Positions 26,121-34,698 of a stretch of DNA of 64,000 bases are shown here, in pieces (the stretch's first letter is position 1; each line of letters opens with the position of its first letter). The notes under the pieces were generated by a model that worked only from the letters and a program-made list of their open reading frames with translations, searched no databases and was not told the origin of the DNA. Position numbers and translations under genes: made by a program. Source of the stretch: Paenibacillus humicola (lineage in GTDB: Bacteria > Bacillota > Bacilli > Paenibacillales > Paenibacillaceae); the NCBI RefSeq assembly GCF_028826105.1, contig NZ_JAQGPL010000001.1, positions 435,501 to 499,500 on the forward strand, given 5' to 3'.

Positions 26121-26504
26121 TATAGAAAGTCCGGTTATGAAGCCGATCGGATTTCTTATCGTGTATGTAAAACAGGCTCTAACAATTACCGTAATCGACC
26201 TCGCAAACCTCCGCCAATTTTTTCGTAACCGATGGCCGGCATTCAATGCGCTACGTTTCGAATTCGGGACAGCCATCAATTTCAGCACTTTCTTTCAATT
26301 CCTTCGGGATGTTCAAAGGCCCACAGCAAAAACAGAGTAAACTAAAATGAAAACTTTCTAATAAGGTTCATTCTCTTCCCCCTCTGTCATTTACTAGAGT
26401 AGAAAGGGTTTATTCATAGCATGAATCAAAGAGATTAGGGATAAGCCAAGTCCATAATATACTTATCAATTGACTACTCAAGAATTCGGGTGCTTAAGCG
26501 AGTG

Positions 26505-26580
26505 GACTAACGCGAAGACAAGAGCTCAGTGAGGCTGCCGCCGGATGGAGAGGCGTCCTCACTCCGCGAACGGTCAGCAA
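26505..26580 (+). repeat. Dispersed intergenic repeat, strong copy C
   Basis: GACTAACGCGAAGACAAGAG, then GAGGCTGCCGCCGGA, then GGCGTCCTCACTCCGCGAAC and GGTCAG. The GAGG and CCTC arms form a GC-rich hairpin. It matches copies E (35.7 kb) and F (44.9 kb) over about 70 bases. It lies upstream of the phosphotransferase-like gene at 26707. Confidence 0.6.
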
Positions 26581-26706
26581 AGTTTATTAATAACTGTTTT
26601 TGCTATCCGGTTTATCCGAAGAAGCTGTTATACTGTTTGTAATTAAATGGATTTGAATAGGGATCTCTGTTAAAAAGGTAATTGCGAAATCAAGAGGGGG
26701 ATTGAG

Positions 26707-27630
26707 TTGAACGGTTCATCTGAACCTGGGATTACACCCCATATAGCAGCTGGACACCCTACTGCCGGAAGTAATATTCCGCCGGGTGACGAAACCACAA
26801 TTAATGCGGTTCGTTCAGAATTAAAGCGTACGTGGGGAATTGACGAGGAGCTTCAGCCACTTTCCACCGGGTCGACATCTCGAGTTTGGAGGATCAGTAA
26901 CGGCATTGTTAAATTGGCACGTGATCACGACGAGCATTTCCGCGCTGGACTACGAGCGAGTCAAGCTGTAGAGACGTCAGGTATGGAAGCGGGTGCTCCT
27001 GTACTTACTTTGTCAGGTTCTCTGAGTACCATCACAACCATCAAGGATCAACACTGGATGCTTGCTGTTCTTCATCCTGTCGAAGGAATTCCAACATCAC
27101 TGCATGATATTCCTCCTAGGGTACTAGGAGAGTTGCTGGCGAGGATTCATTTGAGTATGCGGGATGTCGATGCAACGGGAGCATGGACAGTTAAAGATGT
27201 TTTGGGACATATGCGACATGGTATAAAGGGCGAACAACCCGAGTCAATAAGACAAATGATATCCTCGGCGATTCATGCGGTTCGGGGTTGGTATCACCAA
27301 GCACAGCCACGCCGCCAACTCATCCGTGGTGATGGCCCAGAGCTTTTTGTGCGAGACGGGGTGATTACTGGGATGACCGATTGGGGCGGTGTTCGCTTCG
27401 GTAGTGCTGCAGACGATATCGGGTGCTGGACGCTGCATGGCGCGACACAGAACATCCGAGAGTACACTGCAGAGTTTGTACTCGGTTATGAATCAAGAAG
27501 CGTTTTAACTCTTGATGAAGAACAAGCCATCCCGTTATTCCAACAGCTTCGTCTTGCATCACGCGCTTGTTATATTACGGATCCTTCTTCACTCGCGGTG
27601 CTTGAGAAATGGATGGAGAACATCAGGTAG
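26707..27630 (+). CDS. APH-fold phosphotransferase-like protein with altered catalytic loop
   Basis: This 307-residue protein has an APH/kinase-like fold: RVWRISNGIVKLARD (nucleotide-binding strand and lysine), then LIRGDGPELFV where active enzymes have HGDxxxxN, and TDWGGVRFGSAADDIG in place of the IDWE metal loop. The catalytic Asp of the loop is kept, but the His is Arg and the Asn is replaced. TTG 26707 follows GAGGGGG by 7 bases. It could be a diverged kinase or an inactive pseudokinase. Confidence 0.65.
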   Translation: MNGSSEPGITPHIAAGHPTAGSNIPPGDETTINAVRSELKRTWGIDEELQPLSTGSTSRVWRISNGIVKLARDHDEHFRAGLRASQAVETSGMEAGAPVLTLSGSLSTITTIKDQHWMLAVLHPVEGIPTSLHDIPPRVLGELLARIHLSMRDVDATGAWTVKDVLGHMRHGIKGEQPESIRQMISSAIHAVRGWYHQAQPRRQLIRGDGPELFVRDGVITGMTDWGGVRFGSAADDIGCWTLHGATQNIREYTAEFVLGYESRSVLTLDEEQAIPLFQQLRLASRACYITDPSSLAVLEKWMENIR

Positions 27631-27740
27631 ATGTTTTGTATCGGTAATTGACGGGGTCAGATCGTTAAGGACTTATTACGTTCTTGTCTCAACGTATTTA
27701 GCACTTTGAACGAATGGATGACGAAAGTTCAACTTTGAAG

Positions 27741-27763
27741 GGGCAGCCGCGCGGCTGTCCTTT
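27741..27763 (+). terminator. Possible terminator of the phosphotransferase-like gene
   Basis: GGGCAGCC and GGCTGTCC form a short hairpin followed by only TTTAC, so termination may be weak. Confidence 0.4.
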
Positions 27764-27921
27764 ACTCATGGCGTTGGACAACTAAACAAATGGAGCGTCG
27801 CCGGGATCGAGTTATTTTTTTGAACGAAACTAGCCCGCATGTGTTTATCGCTCAGATGGTTGTTTAAGTCGTTTTGATGTACTGGTTGATGAATAGGCTT
27901 ATAGAATTTATTTTAAATCAA

Positions 27922-27948
27922 GGGACGCGGCAGCTGCCCCTTTTTTTG
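27922..27948 (+). terminator. Rho-independent terminator
   Basis: A GC-rich hairpin centred on GGCAGCTGCC is followed by seven T. It stands about 290 bases after the upstream gene, so it may end an unrecognised transcript. Confidence 0.6.
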
Positions 27949-28050
27949 ACTGAAGGAACTAGCAGATTTGTATGACAAGATAATCGAAAGGGGTTAGGGG
28001 ATCTAAAGAGAATAATAATGTAATTCACTTGAAGTAAGGAGTGTGATCCA

Positions 28051-28779
28051 ATGAAGGGGAAAGTTATTGAGGCTTACGATAGACTGGCAAAGGACTACGA
28101 AAAGCATGTTGATACCCAGAGCGGACATAACGCATATTACGAACGACCGGCAGTGATGAAACTTTTGCCAACGGAAATGAAGCAGCTTTCAGTTCTTGAT
28201 GCCGGCTGCGCCGCGGGATGGTATACGGAGCAATTTATTAAACAAGGGGCACTTGTTACAGCGATTGATATTAGTCCCAAAATGGTTGAAGCCTGTAAAA
28301 GGCGAATCGGCGATAAGGCAACAGTACTCACATGCGATCTATCTGATCCTCTACCGTTTAACGACGAGGCGTTCGACCTTATCGTAAGTTCTTTAACCCT
28401 TCACTACATTGACAATTGGGTTCCTACCTTTCGTGAATTCCATCGCGTGCTGAAGCCAGGGGGAAGCTTGATTTTCTCCGTTCATCATCCTTTCATGGAC
28501 TTTACACATTTTGATCGACCCGACTATTTCGCTCACGAGTTGCTGATGGAGATCTGGAACAAAAAAGAATCCGGCCCTGTGGAGGCCACTTTCTACAGGA
28601 GGCCGCTTCAAGAGATTCTTAACGTAACATCAGCACAGTTTATAATTAACCAAATCATCGAACCAAAACCAAGTTTGGACTTTAAGGACTTACCTGAGGC
28701 GAGTAACTGGTATACAAGATGGTTTGATTATCTTACAACTCATCCTCATTTTCTTATTGTGAAAGCTTGCAAATCATGA
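28051..28779 (+). CDS. SAM-dependent methyltransferase (class I)
   Basis: This 242-residue enzyme has motif I LDAGCAAGWYTEQFIKQG, an acidic residue after strand 2 (AIDIS), DLSDPLPFNDEAFDLIVSSL in motif II and VLKPGGSLIFSVHHP. A class I fold with a UbiE-like core is clear, but the acceptor is unknown. The start is fixed by a ribosome site (AAGGAGTGTG) before ATG 28051. An internally deleted partial copy of this gene lies at 22277-22711. Confidence 0.88.
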   Translation: MKGKVIEAYDRLAKDYEKHVDTQSGHNAYYERPAVMKLLPTEMKQLSVLDAGCAAGWYTEQFIKQGALVTAIDISPKMVEACKRRIGDKATVLTCDLSDPLPFNDEAFDLIVSSLTLHYIDNWVPTFREFHRVLKPGGSLIFSVHHPFMDFTHFDRPDYFAHELLMEIWNKKESGPVEATFYRRPLQEILNVTSAQFIINQIIEPKPSLDFKDLPEASNWYTRWFDYLTTHPHFLIVKACKS

Positions 28780-29004
28780 TCAATCTGTAAACATCATTAA
28801 GACTGAATTAGACTTCGCGCGGAGTAAGATGAAGGGAATTGCATAGGTGTTATTTTTATCCATAAGGCTCTTCTTTACGATCGAGCAGAATTCACTAGTC
28901 GGCTGGGGCGAAGTGGAGTAAGATTTTTTTGGTATAGAAATGAGCTTTATTACCATTTAACACGGCAGGTCCAGTTAGGAGACGGACAAGAAACGGAGGC
29001 GCTT

Positions 29005-29562
29005 ATGAACAGACTCGTGGTTATAACGGTCGGTAAAACGCATAGCGGTAAAACCACATTCGCCAGATCATTGGAGGCGCAACTGCATCACTCGGTTGTC
29101 TTCGATCAAGACAATCACGCTGCGTTCATTAACGCTCACTACAAATCGCTGCGTCCGAAAGAAGGTCCAAATACTCTCAAATATGCCGTCACTCAAACGA
29201 TTGTCGATTATGCAGTGAATCAGGCTGAATGTAATCTGATTCTTTGTAATTCCAATCTCGCTCGGAAAAGCCGTACGGATTTGCTGGATTACTTTCGAGG
29301 AAAAGGATTTATAAGCATCCTCGTTTATTTCGATATTCCGGATGACGTGCTCCAAGCCCGCGTAGCAGCGAGTCAACGAAGCAAGGAGATTTTCCGGAAC
29401 GCTTCGACATTCGCGGAAGTGCTTGCCCGTCAACAGTTGTCGGCGAATAATAGCGAAATGGCGGCACCGAAGGCCAACGAAGCAGACCATTTCTTCGTGA
29501 TCAGCCGAAGCGAAGATGTTCCGGCCGTTATTGGAATGATTATCGGCATCGCAGAACGTTAA
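29005..29562 (+). CDS. P-loop small-molecule kinase-like protein
   Basis: This 185-residue protein has the Walker A motif GKTHSGKTT near the N-terminus, an Asp after strand 2 (VVFDQDNHA) and a C-terminal lid rich in Arg (RVAASQRSKEIFR). The layout fits the AAA_33/nucleoside-kinase-like group that phosphorylates small molecules or nucleotides. A good ribosome site (ACGGAGGCG) lies before the ATG. The substrate is not predictable. Confidence 0.72.
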   Translation: MNRLVVITVGKTHSGKTTFARSLEAQLHHSVVFDQDNHAAFINAHYKSLRPKEGPNTLKYAVTQTIVDYAVNQAECNLILCNSNLARKSRTDLLDYFRGKGFISILVYFDIPDDVLQARVAASQRSKEIFRNASTFAEVLARQQLSANNSEMAAPKANEADHFFVISRSEDVPAVIGMIIGIAER

Positions 29563-29623
29563 TGGAGCGGAATGGTTCGGGAGTGACGAATCCATTAACG
29601 GAGAACAAAATGGAGGAAAGTCA

Positions 29624-30289
29624 ATGGTTCAGTCATTCATCTTTGATATGGATGGGACGCTTTTTCAAACAAATAAGATTTTAGAAATATCTCTCGAAGA
29701 TGCTTTTAATCAGTTAAGGTCACGTAATGAATGGGATAAGGAAACCCCAATTGATAAATATCGTGAAATAATGGGCGTACCTTTGCCAAAAGTATGGGAA
29801 GCATTGTTACCCGACCATTCTCTTGAAGTAAGAGAACGAACGGATGCTTATTTTTTGAAAAGACTAGTTGAACATATAAAAAGCGGGAATGGAGCTTTAT
29901 ATCCTAATGTAAAGGAAATTTTCAGATATCTAACTGAGAATAATTGTTCGATTTATATAGCAAGTAATGGCTTGACGGAGTATTTAAGAGCGATTGTGAA
30001 TTATTATCATTTGGATCATTGGGTTACTGAAACATTCAGCATCCAACAGATTGAATCGTTCAATAAATCGGATTTAGTTAAGAAAATTTTGGAAAAATAT
30101 GGAATTACCTATGGCGCAGTTGTGGGAGATCGTCTTTCGGATATAAATGCGGCAAAAGATAATGGTTTAATTGCAATAGGATGTAAGTTTGATTTTGCAC
30201 AAGAGAACGAACTTTCTCAGGCGGATATAATTATAGATGACTTAATCGAACTAAAAAGCATTGTTAAAGGGACGAAGACGAGAGCTTAA
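29624..30289 (+). CDS. HAD-superfamily hydrolase (phosphoglycolate-phosphatase-like)
   Basis: This 221-residue HAD phosphatase has motif I FIFDMDGTLF with the nucleophilic Asp, motif II YIASNGL, motif III Lys in FNKSDLVKKI and motif IV VVGDRLSDINAAKDNG. A helical cap between motifs I and II makes it a subclass I enzyme. Such enzymes hydrolyse small phosphate esters. It is followed after 22 bases by a phosphatase of another family in the same orientation. Confidence 0.9.
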   Translation: MVQSFIFDMDGTLFQTNKILEISLEDAFNQLRSRNEWDKETPIDKYREIMGVPLPKVWEALLPDHSLEVRERTDAYFLKRLVEHIKSGNGALYPNVKEIFRYLTENNCSIYIASNGLTEYLRAIVNYYHLDHWVTETFSIQQIESFNKSDLVKKILEKYGITYGAVVGDRLSDINAAKDNGLIAIGCKFDFAQENELSQADIIIDDLIELKSIVKGTKTRA

Positions 30290-30311
30290 TTTAATACTAA
30301 AGGAGGCCTGT

Positions 30312-30878
30312 ATGAAGACCATTATCTATATGGTTAGGCATGGGGAATCACCATACAATGAAGGAAATGAAAGAACAAGAGGGCTTACCCCAAAAGGAAA
30401 GACCGATATTGAAAACGTAACGAAGTTACTTATAGGTGAAGGCATAGACCTGATCATATCGAGTCCTTATACTCGAGCAATTCTTAGTGTTGAAGGATTG
30501 GCCGAGCATTTAAAGTTAGATATTAAAGTATTTGAAGATCTTAGAGAACGTCATTTTTCATCTAATATTATTGGAAATGCAGAGTTAATGTCTAGTATCA
30601 GGGAGAGTTTTAATGACCCTAATTATACCTTGCCGGATGGAGAGTCTAATGCGGCTTGTCAGAAAAGGGCAATCTCCGTTCTAAAACCCCTATTAAAAGA
30701 GCACAGAGGGAAGAAAATAGTAGTCGGAACTCATGGTCTTGTCATGACTTTGATGATGAATTATTTTGATCCGGCTTTCGGCTTGGAATTTTTGAATCAA
30801 TTAAAGAAACCGGATATTTATAAAATGCAATTTGAGGACTTAGAATTAGAAGAAGTAACAAGAATGTGGAATGCTTAG
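30312..30878 (+). CDS. Histidine phosphatase (phosphoglycerate mutase-like)
   Basis: This 188-residue enzyme of the histidine phosphatase superfamily has the RHG motif VRHGESPYNE with the phosphoacceptor His, and the second His in VVGTHGLVM. The acid is in ERHFS (EDLRERHFS). ATG 30312 follows AAAGGAGG; the open frame begins 51 bases earlier inside the previous gene. It is likely co-transcribed with the HAD gene. Substrates in this family range from sugar phosphates to nucleotides. Confidence 0.88.
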   Translation: MKTIIYMVRHGESPYNEGNERTRGLTPKGKTDIENVTKLLIGEGIDLIISSPYTRAILSVEGLAEHLKLDIKVFEDLRERHFSSNIIGNAELMSSIRESFNDPNYTLPDGESNAACQKRAISVLKPLLKEHRGKKIVVGTHGLVMTLMMNYFDPAFGLEFLNQLKKPDIYKMQFEDLELEEVTRMWNA

Positions 30879-30905
30879 ATTTTATAAGGTTTATCGAAGG
30901 GGATT

Positions 30906-31205
30906 GTGAGATCACAATATATACGTATGTATTGGGTTATTGAATACTTAATTTTTGGGAGGGGCAACTTGAGGAAGTTACGCGGCAAAAAAAGATATTT
31001 CAAAAAACTATGGTCATTGGTCGAAAATTATCAGTTATATATAGACGATGATTCCTGGTACGATTTTTGGCATAGGCATCTTGACTTCGGTGGTCTAGGT
31101 AACACCAGTTTAAAAGTTAGAAGAGCACACATAAAATTTATTAGACGAGATAACGGAAGAAGAATTGAAAGAGTCGATAACAACCCATCCAATTATGAGT
31201 ACTAG
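30906..31205 (+). CDS. Hypothetical protein, probably truncated by a frameshift
   Basis: This is a 99-codon frame with a GTG start. The segment SWYDFWHRHLDFGGLGNTS resembles a small family of longer Firmicutes proteins with the pattern WYDxWHxHxDxxGxGN. After the stop at 31205 another frame stays open for about 40 codons (EKDAELSSIWGLVSSKGKY to IFRN), which suggests the native protein continued and was cut by a frameshift near 31200. The function is unknown. Confidence 0.4.
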   Translation: MRSQYIRMYWVIEYLIFGRGNLRKLRGKKRYFKKLWSLVENYQLYIDDDSWYDFWHRHLDFGGLGNTSLKVRRAHIKFIRRDNGRRIERVDNNPSNYEY

Positions 31206-31457
31206 AGAAAGATGCGGAATTGAGTTCTATTTGGGGACTAGTGTCTTCAAAAGGGAAATATAAACGGGTACATCGAACATTTGCAAAATTGCAGGCTTAT
31301 CGAGGGAAGATATTTAGAAATTGAATATTACCTTGCTATTGGTGAATTGGACAGACTGAGCATTCATTAGGAGGATATTAGCGTCAAACTCTCCACACCT
31401 TCAACTACTAACCTAGCTATGAGATCATGAGATTAACCTGAATACGGAGGGTAACTC

Positions 31458-31901
31458 ATGAATGCCAAAGAACAACGCAGACAAGATTGGCACACACGTA
31501 TCGCAGCCAATCGGGCAAGTGGCCTCACGATGAAAGCTTGGTGCACCGCAAATCATTGTTCTGTCGAACAATTGAAATATTGGCTGTACAAAAAAAGCGT
31601 GTATCATCACAAATTTTCTTATCCGGGTTCAAAGGTTACCTGCATGTCGATGGTTATGCATGCTCTCTTCGCTATTGAGCGCGGGCTGAAGGATGCTTCG
31701 CCAGAAGAACGATATGCCGAGCTAAAGAAGCGAAGCCTTCCGATCCTGGAGGCTTATTCGGTATGGCTCAAGCAACAGCGCTCTCAAACTCTGCCGAAGA
31801 GTCTGGTTGGAAAAGCGATTGCTTACAGAAATGTAGATGCGAATATCACTCGAATGAGCGGAGGAATGCATTTGAACTTAGAAGATCAGGAATTGCTTTA
31901 A
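31458..31901 (+). mobile_element. IS66-family remnant with large internal deletions
   Basis: The first 45 codons are the IS66 TnpA-type helix-turn-helix protein (QDWHTRIAANRASGLTMKAWC and EQLKYWLYK). Next, another frame gives GFKGYLHVDGYA, a hallmark of the TnpC transposase core. The original frame then continues as HALFAIERGLKDASPEERYAE and LPKSLVGKAIAY, the TnpC C-terminal part. TnpB and most of TnpC are missing. Terminal inverted repeats were not found. It is a dead, deletion-riddled element. Confidence 0.8.
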
Positions 31902-32005
31902 ACGAGGATAAGGTAAACGTATCTTACAATATCAACGGAGCTGTACCCCCGAACTTTTAAATTTGAGGACCAGTGGGTAAATCTGGAGGGGAGAGGAGGG
32001 TTACG

Positions 32006-32449
32006 ATGACAGACAATCTCATTGAACGTGCTGCGGGAGGATTAGTTTTTCGTAAGACACAGGCAGGATTCCAAGTCCTGCTCATCGACGACAGGTATGG
32101 ACATGTGAGTTTCCCAAAGGGTCATCTGGAATCCGGAGAGACATGGGAGGAGGCTGCGGTCCGAGAAATTTTGGAGGAGACCGGAATTAAGTCAAGAATC
32201 CTTTCACCGCTTGGAGACGTTGAATATCCAATCGAACGAAAAGGGTTAACCATTCGAAAGCAGGTCCGCTTATTCGTTCTTGAAGCCATGGATGAACAAG
32301 CAGAGCCTGTCCACCAGTCTGACGAAGTTGAAAGCGCTCAATATTTTGCATGGGAAGATGCACTTAGACTTCACGCGGAACGGGGCTATGCGAACTTAAA
32401 TTGGGTGTTTGATAAGGCTAAAGCATTTTGGGATGGCACGAGAAACTAA
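32006..32449 (+). CDS. Nudix hydrolase (Ap4A-hydrolase-like)
   Basis: This 147-residue Nudix enzyme has a complete Nudix box, GHLESGETWEEAAVREILEE plus TGI, that binds the metal and cleaves nucleoside diphosphates linked to another group. The opening RAAGGLVFRKTQAGFQVLLI and the FPKGHLE context match the diadenosine polyphosphate hydrolase branch. ATG 32006 follows GAGGAGGG by 6 bases; an earlier in-frame start lacks a ribosome site. Confidence 0.88.
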   Translation: MTDNLIERAAGGLVFRKTQAGFQVLLIDDRYGHVSFPKGHLESGETWEEAAVREILEETGIKSRILSPLGDVEYPIERKGLTIRKQVRLFVLEAMDEQAEPVHQSDEVESAQYFAWEDALRLHAERGYANLNWVFDKAKAFWDGTRN

Positions 32450-32516
32450 CGGATGAACGATAATGTGGAACTGCCGTGAGGACTGCTCGTCCTTTTGATG
32501 ACCATTGACGGGCAGA
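32449..32516 (+). repeat. Dispersed intergenic repeat, weak copy G
   Basis: TAACGGATGAACGATAATG, AACTGCCGTGAGGA and GACGGGCAG recall the ends of the repeat consensus, but the hairpin centre is changed. It lies directly after the Nudix gene. Confidence 0.3.
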
Positions 32517-32677
32517 ATTAATTTATCTATCATGCTTCGTTAAGTGAAAGTTGCATTCGGTCAGGCCAGGACTGTGCATATTAGCAATCCATGAGAAACC
32601 AAACCTGCTGCTAGATGATAAAATGTAGACAAGAGGCTGCATACGGAACGTGTAAACCAAGGAGGAGAACCAATCGC

Positions 32678-33208
32678 ATGGCAAAGATCGTTTTTGCAGC
32701 AAACCAGTCTTTGGACGGGTTCGTCGACCATACGGCATTTCACCCCGACCCCGTGCTATTCCGTCATTTCATCGACGGCGTGCGCGGCCTGGCGGGCAGC
32801 CTGTATGGGCGCCGCATGTACGAGATCATGCGGTATTGGGACGAAAACCATGTTGAATGGGATGCGTCGGCACGGGAATACGCAGCGGCGTGGCAAAGCC
32901 AACCGAAGTGGGTGGTGTCGAAGACGTTAAAGTCCGTCGGCCCGAATGCTTCTCTGATCGAGGGCGACCTTGCAGCGGCCATACGCTGGCTGAAGGATCA
33001 GTATGAAGGAGAGATTGAAGTTGCCGGGCCGGAGTTGGCGCACAGTCTGACGGAGCTCGGTCTCGTTGATGAGTATCGACTCTACCTCCATCCAGTCGTG
33101 CTGGGTCATGGCAGGCCGTTCTTTGCCGGTTCGCGGCCGCCGCTGCGCCTCGTGGCAAGCGATCGAATTGGCGAGCAGGTGATCAGGCTGGCTTACGTTC
33201 CAGCTTAG
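32678..33208 (+). CDS. Dihydrofolate-reductase-fold (RibD C-terminal type) reductase
   Basis: This 176-residue RibD_C-family oxidoreductase has the N-terminal VFAANQSLDGFVDH, the NADPH-binding GSLYGRRMYEIM, and IEVAGPELAHSLTELGLVDE followed by HPVVLGHGRPFF. These stand-alone proteins are common in Bacillales; the reaction is usually not known. ATG 32678 follows AAGGAGGAG. A C-terminal fragment of a related gene lies at 37301-37516. Confidence 0.88.
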   Translation: MAKIVFAANQSLDGFVDHTAFHPDPVLFRHFIDGVRGLAGSLYGRRMYEIMRYWDENHVEWDASAREYAAAWQSQPKWVVSKTLKSVGPNASLIEGDLAAAIRWLKDQYEGEIEVAGPELAHSLTELGLVDEYRLYLHPVVLGHGRPFFAGSRPPLRLVASDRIGEQVIRLAYVPA

Positions 33209-33315
33209 TTGTGCGGTTGACCCGCGGCCTGAAAGGCACGTTACTTTAATAGGGATTCTCCGGCTGCAGCGGCAGTCAGAGGATCCCTTATTCTTTTGAA
33301 TTTGTTCCGTTATGC

Positions 33316-33375
33316 CAATTGACGTGCCGCGGATCGAGCGCCGGCCTCACTCCCGCTAACAGGCAGCATAGCTCA
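33316..33375 (+). repeat. Dispersed intergenic repeat, copy D
   Basis: GTGCCGCGGATCGAGCGCC followed by GGCCTCACTCCCGCTAACAG and GCAG matches the centre and right half of the repeat. The left arm is divergent. It lies between the reductase gene and the acetyltransferase remnant. Confidence 0.5.
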
Positions 33376-33494
33376 ACACGAATGGCGCAAATGAAACTGT
33401 TGGTCCAATTTGTCCGCTGCTGGCTTGCATTAACCACAAAAGAGACTTTATTAAAATATATGGTAGAATATCGGTAAAACCGGGAGGTGCTTTC

Positions 33495-33921
33495 ATGGAG
33501 GTCTCATATAAACAATATGTAATCAGTGATGATAAAACAAAAATAAATGTCCAAACGGTCATAGATTTTTTGGCAGAAAGTTACTGGGCTAATCGAAGAC
33601 CACCAGAGCAGATTAAAAAATCGATTCAAAACTCTCTTTGCTATGGTGTATACGATCAGGATAAAATGATTGGCTTTGCACGGATCATTACGGACGGAGC
33701 AACAGCTTATTATTTATGTGATGTTTTTGTTTTGGAGGCCTATCGAAGGCAAGGAATTTTCGAAAAAATTAATTGATGTGATAACCAATGCTCCAGAGTT
33801 TGAGTGGATGACTGTAATTTTGGGGACCAAAGATGCTCATGGTTTGTATGAACAATTTGGGTTTGTAAGGGATTCTGAACGATTTATGAGAAAGCTGCCT
33901 CAGGCTCGAAATGCTTTTTAA
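33495..33921 (+). pseudogene. Frameshifted GNAT acetyltransferase
   Basis: The first frame (from ATG 33495, with GGGAGG upstream) reads through MIGFARIITDGATAYYLCDV to FVLEAYRRQGIF and then stops. A second frame continues KKLIDVITNAPEFEW, then GTKDAHGLYEQFGFVRDSE to TAA 33921. Together they make a full GNAT protein of about 141 residues with the acetyl-CoA loop at the shift (near 33752). One or two bases of change would restore it, so recent loss or a read error are both possible. Confidence 0.75.
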
Positions 33922-34005
33922 TAAAATTAATATGTTGAACGGATACAAATTTGAGACCTCCGTCTGTCTAAAAATGAAATGATTATCGAAGGAGGAGAAG
34001 ATTTA

Positions 34006-34698
34006 ATGAAACGAAGTAAAAGTATGATTAAGAAAACCGGATTGTTCTTATTGCTTACAGCGCTTACCACGGCTATCTTGGGGACCACAGTCTTCGCAAA
34101 ACAAACGGCCAAAATTGTTGTTAATGGTGCGAAAATCATAACAGATGTGGAACCACAAATCATAAACGATCGGGTTATGGTGCCGCTCAGCTTTATCTCG
34201 ACGGCATTGGGAGCGAAAGTGAACTGGGACAATAACACCAAGACAGCTTCCATTCAATCACAAAATGTCACTCAAACTGATGTTTGGAATCAAGACTTGT
34301 CTAAAGAAGACCCACGTTCTTATATAAGGGCTAGAAATGTTGTTTTCACCTTGATTATGAAACACGATGCAAGGGACCAATCAGGAAGAGAGTTGGTTTC
34401 AGATGATTACGACAGCAATGTCCCAGGTTACACGCCGGATGTCATTATTCCGGCTAGTGGAGGCGCAACAACAATTGATTTAAAGGTAATAGATGCCAAA
34501 CATGAGAATGGTGAGTGGGTTATAAGAGTAGTTTTAGATGAGTGGGTAACGGGTGCTTCGAGCCTGGGAACAACCGAGACGACTGTAGATTTTCATCTTG
34601 ATGAAAACAGATTTAAAATAAAAGGCGCTTGGCTCGTGGGTCAGTCGAAAACACTTGATAAATATACTGTATTTCCGGGATTAACCTTAACCCGATGA
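34006..34698 (+). CDS. Secreted protein with copper-amine-oxidase N-terminal (stalk) domain
   Basis: This 230-residue protein has a signal peptide (lysine-rich start, hydrophobic core, cleavage after TVFA) and a PF07833-type stalk domain (about 30-85: IVVNGAKIITDVEPQIINDR, VMVPLSFISTALGAKVNWD). The rest is a beta-rich domain of unknown type. Such stalk domains are common on Paenibacillus surface proteins. GGAGGAG precedes ATG 34006. The following gene, a degraded relative, starts at its stop codon. Confidence 0.72.
   Translation: MKRSKSMIKKTGLFLLLTALTTAILGTTVFAKQTAKIVVNGAKIITDVEPQIINDRVMVPLSFISTALGAKVNWDNNTKTASIQSQNVTQTDVWNQDLSKEDPRSYIRARNVVFTLIMKHDARDQSGRELVSDDYDSNVPGYTPDVIIPASGGATTIDLKVIDAKHENGEWVIRVVLDEWVTGASSLGTTETTVDFHLDENRFKIKGAWLVGQSKTLDKYTVFPGLTLTR

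Larger units (their letters stand above)
27631..28050. other. Intergenic stretch with two hairpin terminators
   Basis: There is no supported gene. It contains a weak hairpin near 27741 and a strong terminator near 27922. A repeat-like TGACGGGGTCAG occurs at about 27649, resembling the right end of the dispersed repeat. The remaining sequence shows no recognisable structure. Confidence 0.45.
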
